In this document: one piece after another, positions 1 to 7,898 of the stretch
Position numbering within the stretch: the stretch's first letter is position 1
Layout: every line of letters begins with the position of its first letter
NCBI GenBank assembly: GCA_022827185.1
Contig: JAJDTM010000002.1
Location: 127,560 to 191,559, forward strand
Length of the DNA: 64,000 nt
From: Candidatus Poribacteria bacterium
GTDB taxonomy: Bacteria > Poribacteria > WGA-4E > WGA-3G
Direction: 5' to 3'
The notes under the pieces: generated by a model
Seen by the model: only the letters and a program-made list of their open reading frames with translations
What the model was told of the DNA's origin: nothing
The model's database searches: none
Made by a program: the position numbers and the translations under genes

Positions 1-350
1 TCGCGCTCATCTTTCTCGGTATCCTCGCTTACGATGTATGGAAAGCACTCTGGTTCGTCAATGATAACGGTGAGACAGTCTTTGGTATCGGGATAGGCAC
101 TATCATTTTGGCAGGTAATGTCGTCCTTTTAGGCGGTTACACGCTTGGATGCCACTCTTTACGCCACTTAGTCGGTGGTGCTGTTGACTTGCTTTCCAAA
201 GCACCGGTCCGTCGGGGAGCATATAACTGCGTCAGTTGTTTAAATCGTCGCCACATGCTCTGGGCATGGATGAGCCTCTGCTGGGTCGGTTTTTCTGATG
301 TATATGTCCGTTTCATCGCACCAACATTTGATAAAGTTTGGATTCCATAG
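1..350 (+). CDS. Succinate dehydrogenase membrane anchor subunit, C-terminal part (runs off the left edge)
   Basis: The reading frame is open from base 3 to the TAG at 348-350, so the start lies outside the window. Two hydrophobic stretches are visible, followed by the sequence GYTLGCHSLRHLVGG. I recognise that block from the membrane subunit that accompanies actinobacterial-type (mycobacterial Sdh1-like) flavoprotein and iron-sulfur subunits. The next gene is sdhA, 43 bases downstream on the same strand, then sdhB, which supports an anchor role. It would hold the complex in the inner membrane and pass electrons to quinone. The cytosolic tail contains a CVSC pair of unknown meaning. The family call is inference from motif and operon position. 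Confidence 0.75.
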   Translation, partial: ALIFLGILAYDVWKALWFVNDNGETVFGIGIGTIILAGNVVLLGGYTLGCHSLRHLVGGAVDLLSKAPVRRGAYNCVSCLNRRHMLWAWMSLCWVGFSDVYVRFIAPTFDKVWIP

Positions 351-393
351 TTTATAAAATGACTACAGTAGAGAAGAAAGAGGAAATTTTAGC

Positions 394-2226
394 GTGTCAT
401 CTTACGAAACTCACGAATATGATGTATTAATAATTGGAGCCGGTGGTGCTGGACTGCGTGCCGCTATTGAAGCCGCAGTAGGTGATCTCAAGGTAGGGCT
501 TGTATGTAAATCCCTGCTCGGCAAAGCACACACCGTTATGGCAGAAGGCGGAGTCGCTGCTGCATTGGCGAATGTTGATGAAAGAGATAGTTGGCGCGTC
601 CATTTTGCTGACACAATGCGTGGCGGACAGTATCTCTCCAACGCGCGGATGGCGGAACTCCACGCACAGGAATCACCAGACCGCGTCCGCGAACTTGAAG
701 CGTGGGGCGCACTCTTTGACCGGACACAAGAAGGGGGTATCCTCCAGCGAAACTTCGGTGGACACCAATACCCGCGTCTTGCACACGTCGGTGACCGGAC
801 AGGATTAGAAATGATCCGTGCCTTGCAGGATCACGGCATCCACCAAGGCATTGAAGTGCACATGGAAAATACCGTCGTTTCACTCCTGAAAACAGGCGAC
901 AGGGTATCAGGTGCCTTCGGTTATGAGCGTGAAAAGGGACGATTCAAAATCTTTGCTGCGAAAGCCGTTGTTTTGGCAACAGGCGGTGTCGGAAAGGCGT
1001 ACAAAATTACGAGCAATAGCTGGGAATATACGGGTGATGGACACGCTCTCGCCTATCATGCCGGAGCGGAACTGATTGACATGGAGTTCGTCCAATTTCA
1101 TCCTACAGGTATGGTGTGGCCCCCCAGTGTTCGCGGGATTCTGGTTACAGAGGGTGTTCGCGGTGAAGGCGGTATCCTCACAAACAGCGAAGGTAGACGC
1201 TTCATGTTTGATGATATTCCCGAACTCTACGTGACCCAGACAGCAGATAACCCGGAAGAGGGGTGGCTGTATACACAGGGCGATCGTGAAGCACGCCGTC
1301 CACCCGAACTCCTCACACGCGATCATGTTGCCCGCTGCATCGTCCGAGAAGTACAGGAAGGCAGAGGCAGCCCGCACGGTGGTGTTTTCTTGGATATAGC
1401 ATGGATTAAGGAAAAAATCTCGAATGCGCCTGAGCATATCCGTAGAAAACTGCCGAGCATGTATCACCAATTCAAAGAACTCGCCGACATCGACATCACA
1501 CAGGAACCGATGGAGGTCGGTCCTACAACGCACTATATTATGGGTGGCATCCGCGTCGATGCGGACTCGCAGATGACAGCAGTGCCAGGGCTTTTTGCGG
1601 CAGGCGAATGTGCAGCGGGTTTACACGGTGCCAATAGGCTCGGCGGGAATTCCTTATCCGACTTGCTTGTTTTCGGTAAGCGTGCAGGCGAATACGCAGC
1701 ACAGTTTGCGATGGAAAATGAAGCAGTATCGCTGGATGAATCAGAAGTTGATACAATCGCTACGCATACACTGAAACCCTTCGAGAACCCGCCAGAAGAT
1801 GCCAATGGCGACAAGGTGGGTCCCTATGATATTCAGGCGCGACTCCAAGATAAGATGCAGGAACTCGTAGGAATTGCCCGAACCCAAGGAAGCCTCACAC
1901 AAGCCTTAGAGGAGATCCAAAATCTGCGAGAAAAAGCGGAGATCGTCCATGCTATTGGTAATCGCGAATACAATTCTGGATGGCATACTGCGCTTGATCT
2001 CGACTGCTTACTCACAGTTTCCGAAGCGATCGCGCTCGCGGCATTAGAACGACGCGCAAGCATCGGTGCACACTCACGGGACGACCATCCTGAGAAAGAG
2101 GAACCCGGTGCAGGTAAATACAACACCATTATCAAAAAGGCGGACGATGGCGCGATGGGAATCCGTCGAGAGCCGGTTGACGAACTCCGTTCTGACCTGC
2201 AGGAAATCATAGACGAAATAGGGTAG
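394..2226 (+). CDS. sdhA: Succinate dehydrogenase/fumarate reductase flavoprotein subunit
   Basis: The 610-residue protein has an N-terminal FAD-binding Rossmann loop GAGGAGLRAA at residues 15-24. His46 in KAHTVMAEGG is the position that carries covalently bound FAD in this family. The C-terminal half has THYIMGGIRVD and GLHGANRLGGNSLSDLL, the capping and FAD-binding blocks. It oxidises succinate to fumarate (or the reverse) at the cytoplasmic face of the membrane. The start is GTG at 394, chosen because the purine-rich AAGAGGAAA lies just upstream and the protein then begins at the usual place before the Rossmann fold. Length is normal for the family. It lies between the membrane anchor and sdhB in one operon. 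Confidence 0.96.
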   Translation: MSSYETHEYDVLIIGAGGAGLRAAIEAAVGDLKVGLVCKSLLGKAHTVMAEGGVAAALANVDERDSWRVHFADTMRGGQYLSNARMAELHAQESPDRVRELEAWGALFDRTQEGGILQRNFGGHQYPRLAHVGDRTGLEMIRALQDHGIHQGIEVHMENTVVSLLKTGDRVSGAFGYEREKGRFKIFAAKAVVLATGGVGKAYKITSNSWEYTGDGHALAYHAGAELIDMEFVQFHPTGMVWPPSVRGILVTEGVRGEGGILTNSEGRRFMFDDIPELYVTQTADNPEEGWLYTQGDREARRPPELLTRDHVARCIVREVQEGRGSPHGGVFLDIAWIKEKISNAPEHIRRKLPSMYHQFKELADIDITQEPMEVGPTTHYIMGGIRVDADSQMTAVPGLFAAGECAAGLHGANRLGGNSLSDLLVFGKRAGEYAAQFAMENEAVSLDESEVDTIATHTLKPFENPPEDANGDKVGPYDIQARLQDKMQELVGIARTQGSLTQALEEIQNLREKAEIVHAIGNREYNSGWHTALDLDCLLTVSEAIALAALERRASIGAHSRDDHPEKEEPGAGKYNTIIKKADDGAMGIRREPVDELRSDLQEIIDEIG

Positions 2227-2282
2227 CACAAATAGCCTCTTCCAGGACGCAACCGTTAGGTCGATTTGGTTTCTAACTGCAC

Positions 2283-2431
2283 CGAACTGCAAGGAAAGTT
2301 AAAAAGTGTAGTCAAGAAAACGTAGCCCGTAATGTAATGGAGGGGTTTTTGATAGGGTGTTTCTTCTAGATATACGGAAGAGAACGTGAAATCTCAAACC
2401 CGCCTCAACGAACCGCAAGGAAACTTAAAAA
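2283..2431 (+). repeat. Near-identical short repeats in the sdhA-sdhB spacer
   Basis: CGAACTGCAAGGAAAGTTA at 2283-2301 recurs as CGAACCGCAAGGAAACTTA at 2409-2427, each followed by a run of A. The second copy supplies the AAGGAAA ribosome-binding site for sdhB. The duplication may therefore be a copied translation-initiation region. The stretch just before the first copy (2256-2288) resembles a decayed member of the palindrome found inside the MITE-like element at 15.9 kb. Confidence 0.6.
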
Positions 2432-2432
2432 A

Positions 2433-3173
2433 ATGGCGAAAGCAACTTTTAGAATTTGGCGTGGCAACGCAGATGGCGCCGAATTTGTCGATTATGACAC
2501 TGAGGTCTCTGAAGGCATGGTGGTTTTAGATGCCGTTCACCGTATCCAAGCTGAACAGGCAAATGACATGGCTGTTCGATGGAACTGCAAAGCAGGCAAG
2601 TGCGGCTCCTGTTCCGCCGAAGTCAATGGGCAACCGAAATTGATGTGCATGACGCGCCTCAATAACCTACCGCTTGACGAACCCGTTACAGTTGAACCGA
2701 TGCGCGCGTTCCCGCTCATCAAAGACCTCGTTACAGACGTGTCGTGGAACTTCAAAGTAAAAGAAAAGATGAAACCTTTTGCGCCGCGGCCACCTGATGC
2801 TGAAGATGGCACATGGCGGATGGAACAGGAGGACATCGACCACGTTCAAGAGTTTCGGAAGTGCATTGAATGTTTTCTCTGTCAAGATGTCTGTCACGTC
2901 CTTCGCGAACACGATCTTCACGACGAATTCATCGGACCGCGATTCTTCGTCTACGCTGCATCCTTAGAAATGCATCCGATCGACACCGAAAACCGGTTGG
3001 AAGAATTAAAAGATTCAGACGGCATCGGGTACTGTAATATCACGAAATGTTGCACGAAGGTATGTCCAGAGCATATCACAATTACGGATAACGCTATCAT
3101 CCCGCTCAAAGAACGCGTGGTTGATGAGTTCTACGATCCGATCAAGAAACTCTTCCGCGTCTTTAGTCGCTAA
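2433..3173 (+). CDS. sdhB: Succinate dehydrogenase/fumarate reductase iron-sulfur subunit
   Basis: This 246-residue subunit carries electrons from FAD to quinone. The N-terminal plant-ferredoxin fold shows the [2Fe-2S] ligands Cys52, Cys57, Cys60 and Cys72 (CKAGKCGSC and the later MCM). The C-terminal ferredoxin domain has CIECFLCQDVC and CNITKCCTKVCP, which provide the remaining clusters. The start ATG at 2433 follows a clear AAGGAAA. The 206-base gap after sdhA is long for an operon and contains repeats, but gene order and direction support co-transcription. The C-terminus (LFRVFSR) is short and basic. No anomaly is seen in the cluster ligands. Confidence 0.96.
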   Translation: MAKATFRIWRGNADGAEFVDYDTEVSEGMVVLDAVHRIQAEQANDMAVRWNCKAGKCGSCSAEVNGQPKLMCMTRLNNLPLDEPVTVEPMRAFPLIKDLVTDVSWNFKVKEKMKPFAPRPPDAEDGTWRMEQEDIDHVQEFRKCIECFLCQDVCHVLREHDLHDEFIGPRFFVYAASLEMHPIDTENRLEELKDSDGIGYCNITKCCTKVCPEHITITDNAIIPLKERVVDEFYDPIKKLFRVFSR

Positions 3174-3202
3174 GCATGTTGCTCGGATCAATGAAAAATG
3201 GA

Positions 3203-3231
3203 TTGACTTTCCTCAAAATTTGTGGTAGACT
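3203..3231 (+). promoter_or_regulatory. Sigma-70-type promoter ahead of the toxin-antitoxin-like pair
   Basis: TTGACT at 3203-3208 and TAGACT at 3226-3231 are separated by 17 bases. The promoter lies 37 bases before the first start codon and gives the pair its own transcription start, independent of sdhAB. Confidence 0.6.
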
Positions 3232-3267
3232 TTACCTACCTTTGACGGAACCACCAGAAATTACGCC

Positions 3268-3585
3268 ATGAGTCTCCTTGATGAAATTTGTGCCAAAATC
3301 GGAAATTGGCAATTTGAACTCTCGCGGCATGCTACTAATCAAAGTATTATACGACGTATCACAATGCAAGAGATCCGTGAAGCAATAGAAACGTGTGAAA
3401 TGCTTGAGGATTATCCAGAAGACAAGTACGGTCCAAGTTGCCTTATTCTTGGATTCACGAAATCCAAGAGGCCTCTCCATATCCAGTGTAGTTATCCATC
3501 AAGGCCCTTAGTCAAAATCATTACTTTGTACGAACCCGATCCGCTACAATGGATTGATTTGAAGATAAGGAGCAAAAATGCCTAA
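3268..3585 (+). CDS. DUF4258-type putative toxin
   Basis: A 105-residue soluble protein with the DUF4258 layout. It has an N-terminal SRHATNQSIIRRIT segment, a helix ITMQEIREAIETCEM and a beta-rich C-terminal half with the LHIQCSY...KIITLYEP pattern. DUF4258 is often found as the first gene of type II toxin-antitoxin-like pairs and resembles the RelE fold, but its activity is not established here. The gene is preceded by its own promoter and overlaps the next gene by 8 bases, the usual arrangement of a coupled pair. The function is inferred from family and arrangement, not from catalytic residues. Confidence 0.75.
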   Translation: MSLLDEICAKIGNWQFELSRHATNQSIIRRITMQEIREAIETCEMLEDYPEDKYGPSCLILGFTKSKRPLHIQCSYPSRPLVKIITLYEPDPLQWIDLKIRSKNA

Positions 3586-3811
3586 CGAAGCAATCCAAAA
3601 TGAAATTCTAATTGAACAGCAGGTTACGTACACCCTTGAGATGGATGGGAAATTTTTCTTAATTGAGAATGTGCCTGCCCGAGTCAACGTTGAAACAGGG
3701 GAACAATACTTCTCTCCAAAAACCGTTGATCGCTTACAACAAGTTGTGTGGAAGGGGCAACCCATTCGAACTGTTACGTTACCTGTATATGAATTCACGA
3801 ATTCTATATAA
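3578..3811 (+). CDS. YgiT-like antitoxin domain protein lacking zinc-finger cysteines
   Basis: A 77-residue protein containing the YgiT/MqsA-like core: VTYTLEMDGKFFLIENVPAR, then ETGEQYFSP and the helix KTVDRLQQVV. In most relatives the position after VPA-x-V starts a Cys-x-x-Cys pair that binds zinc. Here that place reads NVETGE, and the protein has no cysteine at all. It is translated from ATG at 3578 inside the end of the preceding gene with AAGGAGC upstream, so coupling is likely. It would be the antitoxin half of the pair. Whether it still folds without zinc cannot be judged from sequence. Confidence 0.7.
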   Translation: MPNEAIQNEILIEQQVTYTLEMDGKFFLIENVPARVNVETGEQYFSPKTVDRLQQVVWKGQPIRTVTLPVYEFTNSI

Positions 3812-3856
3812 CAATGTCCATAATTTCTTTTGACCTACTTCGGAGATATTAGAATC

Positions 3857-4993
3857 ATGGGAACCAGCAAGAATGATATTTTAAGAGTCGGTGTGATTGG
3901 ACCAGGCGGTGCGGGACGTGGTAACACACTCGGTTTCGCAACACGCCCTGATGCTGAAGTTGTCGCCGCAGCGGATACACACGAAGGCAGCTTAGACGCT
4001 TTAGAGAACGCACTCCAAGAACGCGTTGACGACTACAAAGCGAACAGTTTTACTCGCTACCTCGGCGACTACGAATTTGTTGAGATGCTCAATCACGAAG
4101 ATCTGGATATCGTCGGCGTTTTCTCACCACACTCCTTGCACGATATTCACGTGAAATATGCCCTCCGCGCCGGATGCCACGTCATCGTCGAAAAACCGAT
4201 GGCGAACGTTGTCGGTGATGCGATCTCAATAACCAAAATTGCGATGGGCAGCGGGTTACATCTCGTCGGTGGGTATCAACGGCATTACGAAGATACCTAT
4301 ATGGCAGGTAGACGCGCAATCGCTGAAGGACGTATCGGAAGCCTTCAAAAATTTGAGGTCTACATGGCGCAGCGATGGGGTGCAGGTGGATGGCGAGGCG
4401 ATCCACGTTTCTCCGGCGGTGGGCAACCCAACGACTCTGGCAGCCACCTCCAAGACATATTCTTATGGATGACCAATGCTTTGCCAGCTGCAGTCTACGG
4501 AACAACCGATATGAAATTTGAGGACGATGACGGAAATCTCGTTCCAAAATTCGTCGAAATTAATTCTTACTCTGATGTAACACTGGATAACGGTGCTGAA
4601 GGAACAATCACCATCCTCGGTAACACGCGTGTCGGGTTTGAAGAATGGGTTATTCTTGAGGGTGATGAAGGCACGATTGAAATCAAAGGTGGGATCCGCT
4701 ATACACCGAAGGGTGGCGAGGCCGAACCGCTCTCTTACCCGCGCCCGGAAGGCTATCCACGTAATAAAGTCGATCAACTTGTCGGTTTAGCGAAAGGTGA
4801 ATACGAAGCAAATTATACCTCCGGTATCAACGGCGTACGCACCAGTTGGTTGACGAATTCGATCCTTGAAGCAGGCAGAGGTCCCGACGCGAAAAATAGA
4901 GTGGATTGCGACGAACTCATCGAAAAAGAGGGGTATACCCGACAAGAGGTCTTAGCACTGATTGATGAAAGCGCGTCCAAATCGTATTACTAA
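3857..4993 (+). CDS. Gfo/Idh/MocA family oxidoreductase
   Basis: A 378-residue NAD(P)-dependent oxidoreductase of the glucose-fructose oxidoreductase/inositol dehydrogenase family. The N-terminal Rossmann fold has VIGPGGAGRGN. The family EKP motif appears in VIVEKPMANV, and the putative catalytic region reads GGQPNDSGSHLQDI. The substrate is unknown and is probably a sugar, inositol or a derivative. I chose ATG 3857 (MGTSKNDILRV) rather than TTG 3830. The ATG has GGAG upstream, and the protein then begins just before the Rossmann strand as is usual. It is separated from the toxin-antitoxin pair by 45 bases. A second, unrelated member of the family lies at 32.5-33.7 kb. Confidence 0.88.
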   Translation: MGTSKNDILRVGVIGPGGAGRGNTLGFATRPDAEVVAAADTHEGSLDALENALQERVDDYKANSFTRYLGDYEFVEMLNHEDLDIVGVFSPHSLHDIHVKYALRAGCHVIVEKPMANVVGDAISITKIAMGSGLHLVGGYQRHYEDTYMAGRRAIAEGRIGSLQKFEVYMAQRWGAGGWRGDPRFSGGGQPNDSGSHLQDIFLWMTNALPAAVYGTTDMKFEDDDGNLVPKFVEINSYSDVTLDNGAEGTITILGNTRVGFEEWVILEGDEGTIEIKGGIRYTPKGGEAEPLSYPRPEGYPRNKVDQLVGLAKGEYEANYTSGINGVRTSWLTNSILEAGRGPDAKNRVDCDELIEKEGYTRQEVLALIDESASKSYY

Positions 4994-5043
4994 AGTACGG
5001 TTGTCCATTCCTATAGATTCGCGATGAAGAAAGGAGAAAAACC

Positions 5044-7044
5044 GTGAATTTTTTGACACAACTCGCTGTTAATAGTATGAAGTGTTTCGCATTTGTTGCT
5101 ATTATATTGATGGTGGCATCGCAAATCGGATGCTTACCCGGCGGAGCCTTAAGCAACGCGGAAAAACTGGCGGAAAACAAAGATTACCATGGTGCGGTTG
5201 AGGCTTACCAAAGTATTGTGGATACGCAACCCGGCACCTCAGAAGCACTTCAAGCACAACTCGCTATAGGAGCACTGTCTATTGGGCAGATGAACCGACC
5301 GGCAGAAGGTATCAAGGCTTATGAAGCCGTCATCGCTGCTGCGCCTGAAAGCGACAAAGCCGCTGAAGCATACTACGAACTCGGTATGCACTATTTTAGG
5401 GAAAAAGATTTCAAGTCAGCACAAACGCAATTTGACGCAATCGTCAATAAATACCCGCAACTGGAACTGAGTCACAATGCCCATCTGATGTTGGCGAAAA
5501 GTTACGAGGAAGCGAAAAGCTTTGAACAGGCCGCGGAGGCTTTCGATAATTTCGCGAACCGCAACCCACGCAGCAAACGCGCGGCATTGGCACTTGAGAA
5601 TAAGGCGCGAATCCAACGCCAACATCTCAAGGACGACGAGGAAGCGAAACGCACGAACCAAATGCTCGTTAAAAGATATGGAAAGGTTGAAGGTGCGCAA
5701 GAATCGGTCGAAAAAGCGAAACAAGAACTCAGAGATTTCAACGCTACTATCCCAGAACCCGATGATCCATTAGCAACACAGCAAGGCAGGGCGTTGGCAC
5801 AGTTTGAAGCCCGACGTGAACGCGACCGACCGCGCGGCGTTGAGAGAAGCCCGGCAATGGGTAAGGTAGACACTACAATCCCAGATTCTGGATTCGGAAT
5901 TAGTGCCGCAGACGTTATGCGGAATTTCGGTGGACAGGGCGGTATCGCAGGTGATGATCAAGGAAGTTACCACGATGCTGAACTTATGATTGCCAACTTC
6001 TTCTATGGCGATGAAAGTTATCGGGACGCAGGCGCGTTATACTTTGATGCGATCGCACGTGCGGAAGCCGAAAAAGTAAAAATCGACCCGTACACCTACC
6101 TCAAACTTTCAGTGTGTTACCGAAAAGTTGGGATGCATCAACGCGCGAAAGAGGTACTCAGAAAAGCCGCGAGTCGAGATGGTGAAGTTGTCGAAGCCGT
6201 TATCAACACGGGTCGGAATCACTACACTTCCGAATCCTATGAGCAAGCGATAGAAACCTACAATTCTGTCATCGGGATGAGCCGGAGCAAAGACTCGGAG
6301 GTTTACTGGCTCATTGCGCTTGCCCACAAAAAACTCGGCGAACCGGAGAAAGAACGAGATGCACTTGAACGTGCTGTCGCCGCGAACACGCAGAATACTG
6401 ACGCGTTACAAAGCCTCGCTGAAGTTCTTCACTACCGGTTAAAGGATCGGAAAGCCGCTGTTATCTTCCAAGATCTCGTTGATCAGAAAGGTGATACCTA
6501 CATAGGTGCCAAAACGCTCGGAGATCTCACCTATAAATATGGGAATTACGTTCAAGCCAGTGCCAGATATAAAGCCGCTGCACGAACGGCGAAACGGTTG
6601 CTCAATAAGGCAGAAAACGATGCAGAAAAACGAGAACTCCGCAATCAGATCGTCTATGCAACGATTCTTGCTGCACGTGCGACCTATCAGCGCGATAAAC
6701 CCGAAGACGCACAGAAGATCATAGACGAATTGGTGGTGGAATATCCAGAGCATGCGCTCATCCCTTACGGTAGAGGTGAATTGGCACTTCTTAGCGGCGA
6801 TACGGAAATCGCTGTTGCTCAATTCAAAGCGTCAATTGAGAAAAACCAGAACTCTGACATCCCCGTGATTGCGCTTGGGGACTACTATGTCTCACAAGGT
6901 TATAACGACGATGCGATAGCCCTCTGGGAAGGTTTTCTCGCGAATAATCAGTATAACCGGAACGTCCAACGGAGCCTTAAGGCATTGAAAGGTGAGGTGG
7001 CATCGGAAGATAAGACAGACTCGGAAGATGAGACAGAAAAGTAG
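5044..7044 (+). CDS. TPR-repeat outer-envelope lipoprotein
   Basis: A 666-residue protein. It has a hydrophobic signal segment and Cys30 in the context ASQIGC, a loose lipobox, so it is probably lipid-anchored. The rest is made of repeated 34-residue helical hairpins: AEKLAENKDYHGAVEAY, AYYELGMHYFREKDF, and further copies to about residue 640. A low-complexity linker at residues 235-310 divides two TPR blocks, and the C-terminus is acidic (SEDETEK). The first block resembles BamD/YbgF-type TPR proteins that act in envelope assembly. GTG 5044 is preceded by AAAGGAG. ATG 5080 is an alternative start that keeps the same signal. A precise role cannot be assigned. Confidence 0.8.
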   Translation: MNFLTQLAVNSMKCFAFVAIILMVASQIGCLPGGALSNAEKLAENKDYHGAVEAYQSIVDTQPGTSEALQAQLAIGALSIGQMNRPAEGIKAYEAVIAAAPESDKAAEAYYELGMHYFREKDFKSAQTQFDAIVNKYPQLELSHNAHLMLAKSYEEAKSFEQAAEAFDNFANRNPRSKRAALALENKARIQRQHLKDDEEAKRTNQMLVKRYGKVEGAQESVEKAKQELRDFNATIPEPDDPLATQQGRALAQFEARRERDRPRGVERSPAMGKVDTTIPDSGFGISAADVMRNFGGQGGIAGDDQGSYHDAELMIANFFYGDESYRDAGALYFDAIARAEAEKVKIDPYTYLKLSVCYRKVGMHQRAKEVLRKAASRDGEVVEAVINTGRNHYTSESYEQAIETYNSVIGMSRSKDSEVYWLIALAHKKLGEPEKERDALERAVAANTQNTDALQSLAEVLHYRLKDRKAAVIFQDLVDQKGDTYIGAKTLGDLTYKYGNYVQASARYKAAARTAKRLLNKAENDAEKRELRNQIVYATILAARATYQRDKPEDAQKIIDELVVEYPEHALIPYGRGELALLSGDTEIAVAQFKASIEKNQNSDIPVIALGDYYVSQGYNDDAIALWEGFLANNQYNRNVQRSLKALKGEVASEDKTDSEDETEK

Positions 7045-7051
7045 GTTAACA

Positions 7052-7115
7052 AAGTGCGACTTTCAGTCGCACTTATAACACTTATTTTAAAATAGTGCGA
7101 GTTGAAATCGCACTA
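7052..7115 (+). repeat. Two tandem hairpins after the TPR gene
   Basis: AAGTGCGAC/GTCGCACTT (7052-7060 and 7066-7074) forms a 9-base stem with a 5-base loop. TAGTGCGA/TCGCACTA (7093-7100 and 7108-7115) forms a second hairpin of related sequence. They may terminate the TPR transcript, although no long T-run follows. They also look like a dispersed palindromic repeat unit. Confidence 0.6.
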
Positions 7116-7160
7116 CATACTGCGGTTTTTTAAGGATAACCGATTTTTTTTGAAAAAAAC

Positions 7161-7188
7161 TTGACTTTTAAAGTCAATTGTGTATAAT
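7161..7188 (+). promoter_or_regulatory. Strong promoter with overlapping palindrome, reading toward rho
   Basis: TTGACT at 7161-7166 and a consensus TATAAT at 7183-7188 are separated by 16 bases. The -35 box is the left arm of a perfect palindrome, TTGACTTT-T-AAAGTCAA (7161-7177), placed where a repressor could bind. The next gene on this strand, rho, starts about 700 bases downstream. Confidence 0.65.
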
Positions 7189-7194
7189 TAATAG

Positions 7195-7898
7195 TTAAAG
7201 TTCTTAGTTTCCTAGCGCAAGGCGGCTTTAAAGGTGAAATACGCGGATTTCTACTAACAAAATCGCGTAACTTCTTAAGAGAAAAGCGTGCTTTGAGGAA
7301 AACGAGTCACCGGCTGTCAGGTAATGTGTGCGCCCTTCGCTTCGATGTGTTCCGTAATAAAGTGGAAACAAGGGAGCGATATCTTTAGATTGAAACCATC
7401 TTCCAGCATGCATTACAACGCAACCATACAAGAAACATTCCCGCGGGCAACATTGCACCTACTCCACCGATACCTCTTCATACCTCGCGTTTTGCTTTTT
7501 GTGTATCTCGACGGCGCAGCGCGTCGCTTGCAAGCGCATCTTCAGAAGCCTCATGCATTGGGTCGGAGTATCATACCAGTTTAACCGGCTTTGTAGGAAA
7601 ACCCGGTCTTTGTGCCTTAGTTTCCCTATGCCGCTTTATTCAAAAGGGCATTGTTGGGGGATCCGGTAGGCGTGGTTTCCAACTGCGCCCCGAAAGCGAT
7701 AGAAACCAACTATAGTCAATTATTCTACAAGATTAGCCTTGATCCCATTTTAATCACTTCTGCGTGTCCTGCTTTTGCGACCCTATTTTTAATATGCCGC
7801 ATCTTTGAGTGGGAACAAAGAGTTCGTTAGATCGTTGGATGAACACCACGGTGAAACGATTAGCTTGGGACGAGGCACAATGAGGAGTACTATAAACT
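7195..7898 (+). other. Long untranslated stretch upstream of rho
   Basis: No convincing gene is found in about 700 bases, although the strong promoter at 7161-7188 reads into it. It includes a copy of the dispersed GGTAGGCGTGGTTTCCAACTG element near 7665-7690. It shows no tmRNA, RNase P or SRP RNA hallmark that I could recognise. It may be a long rho 5' leader, since rho is autoregulated by attenuation in many bacteria, or it may hold an unrecognised small RNA. Confidence 0.4.

Noticed and set aside
411..3173. Antisense and out-of-frame open frames over sdhA and sdhB
   Set aside because: They run over well-conserved subunits, lack start signals and give no recognisable family.
3830..3856. 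TTG start for the first Gfo/Idh/MocA gene
   Set aside because: No ribosome-binding site fits and the added nine residues lie before the usual start of the fold; ATG 3857 is better.
7195..7898. tmRNA, RNase P RNA or SRP RNA ahead of rho
   Set aside because: None of the conserved core sequences or an alanine-tRNA-like end could be found.
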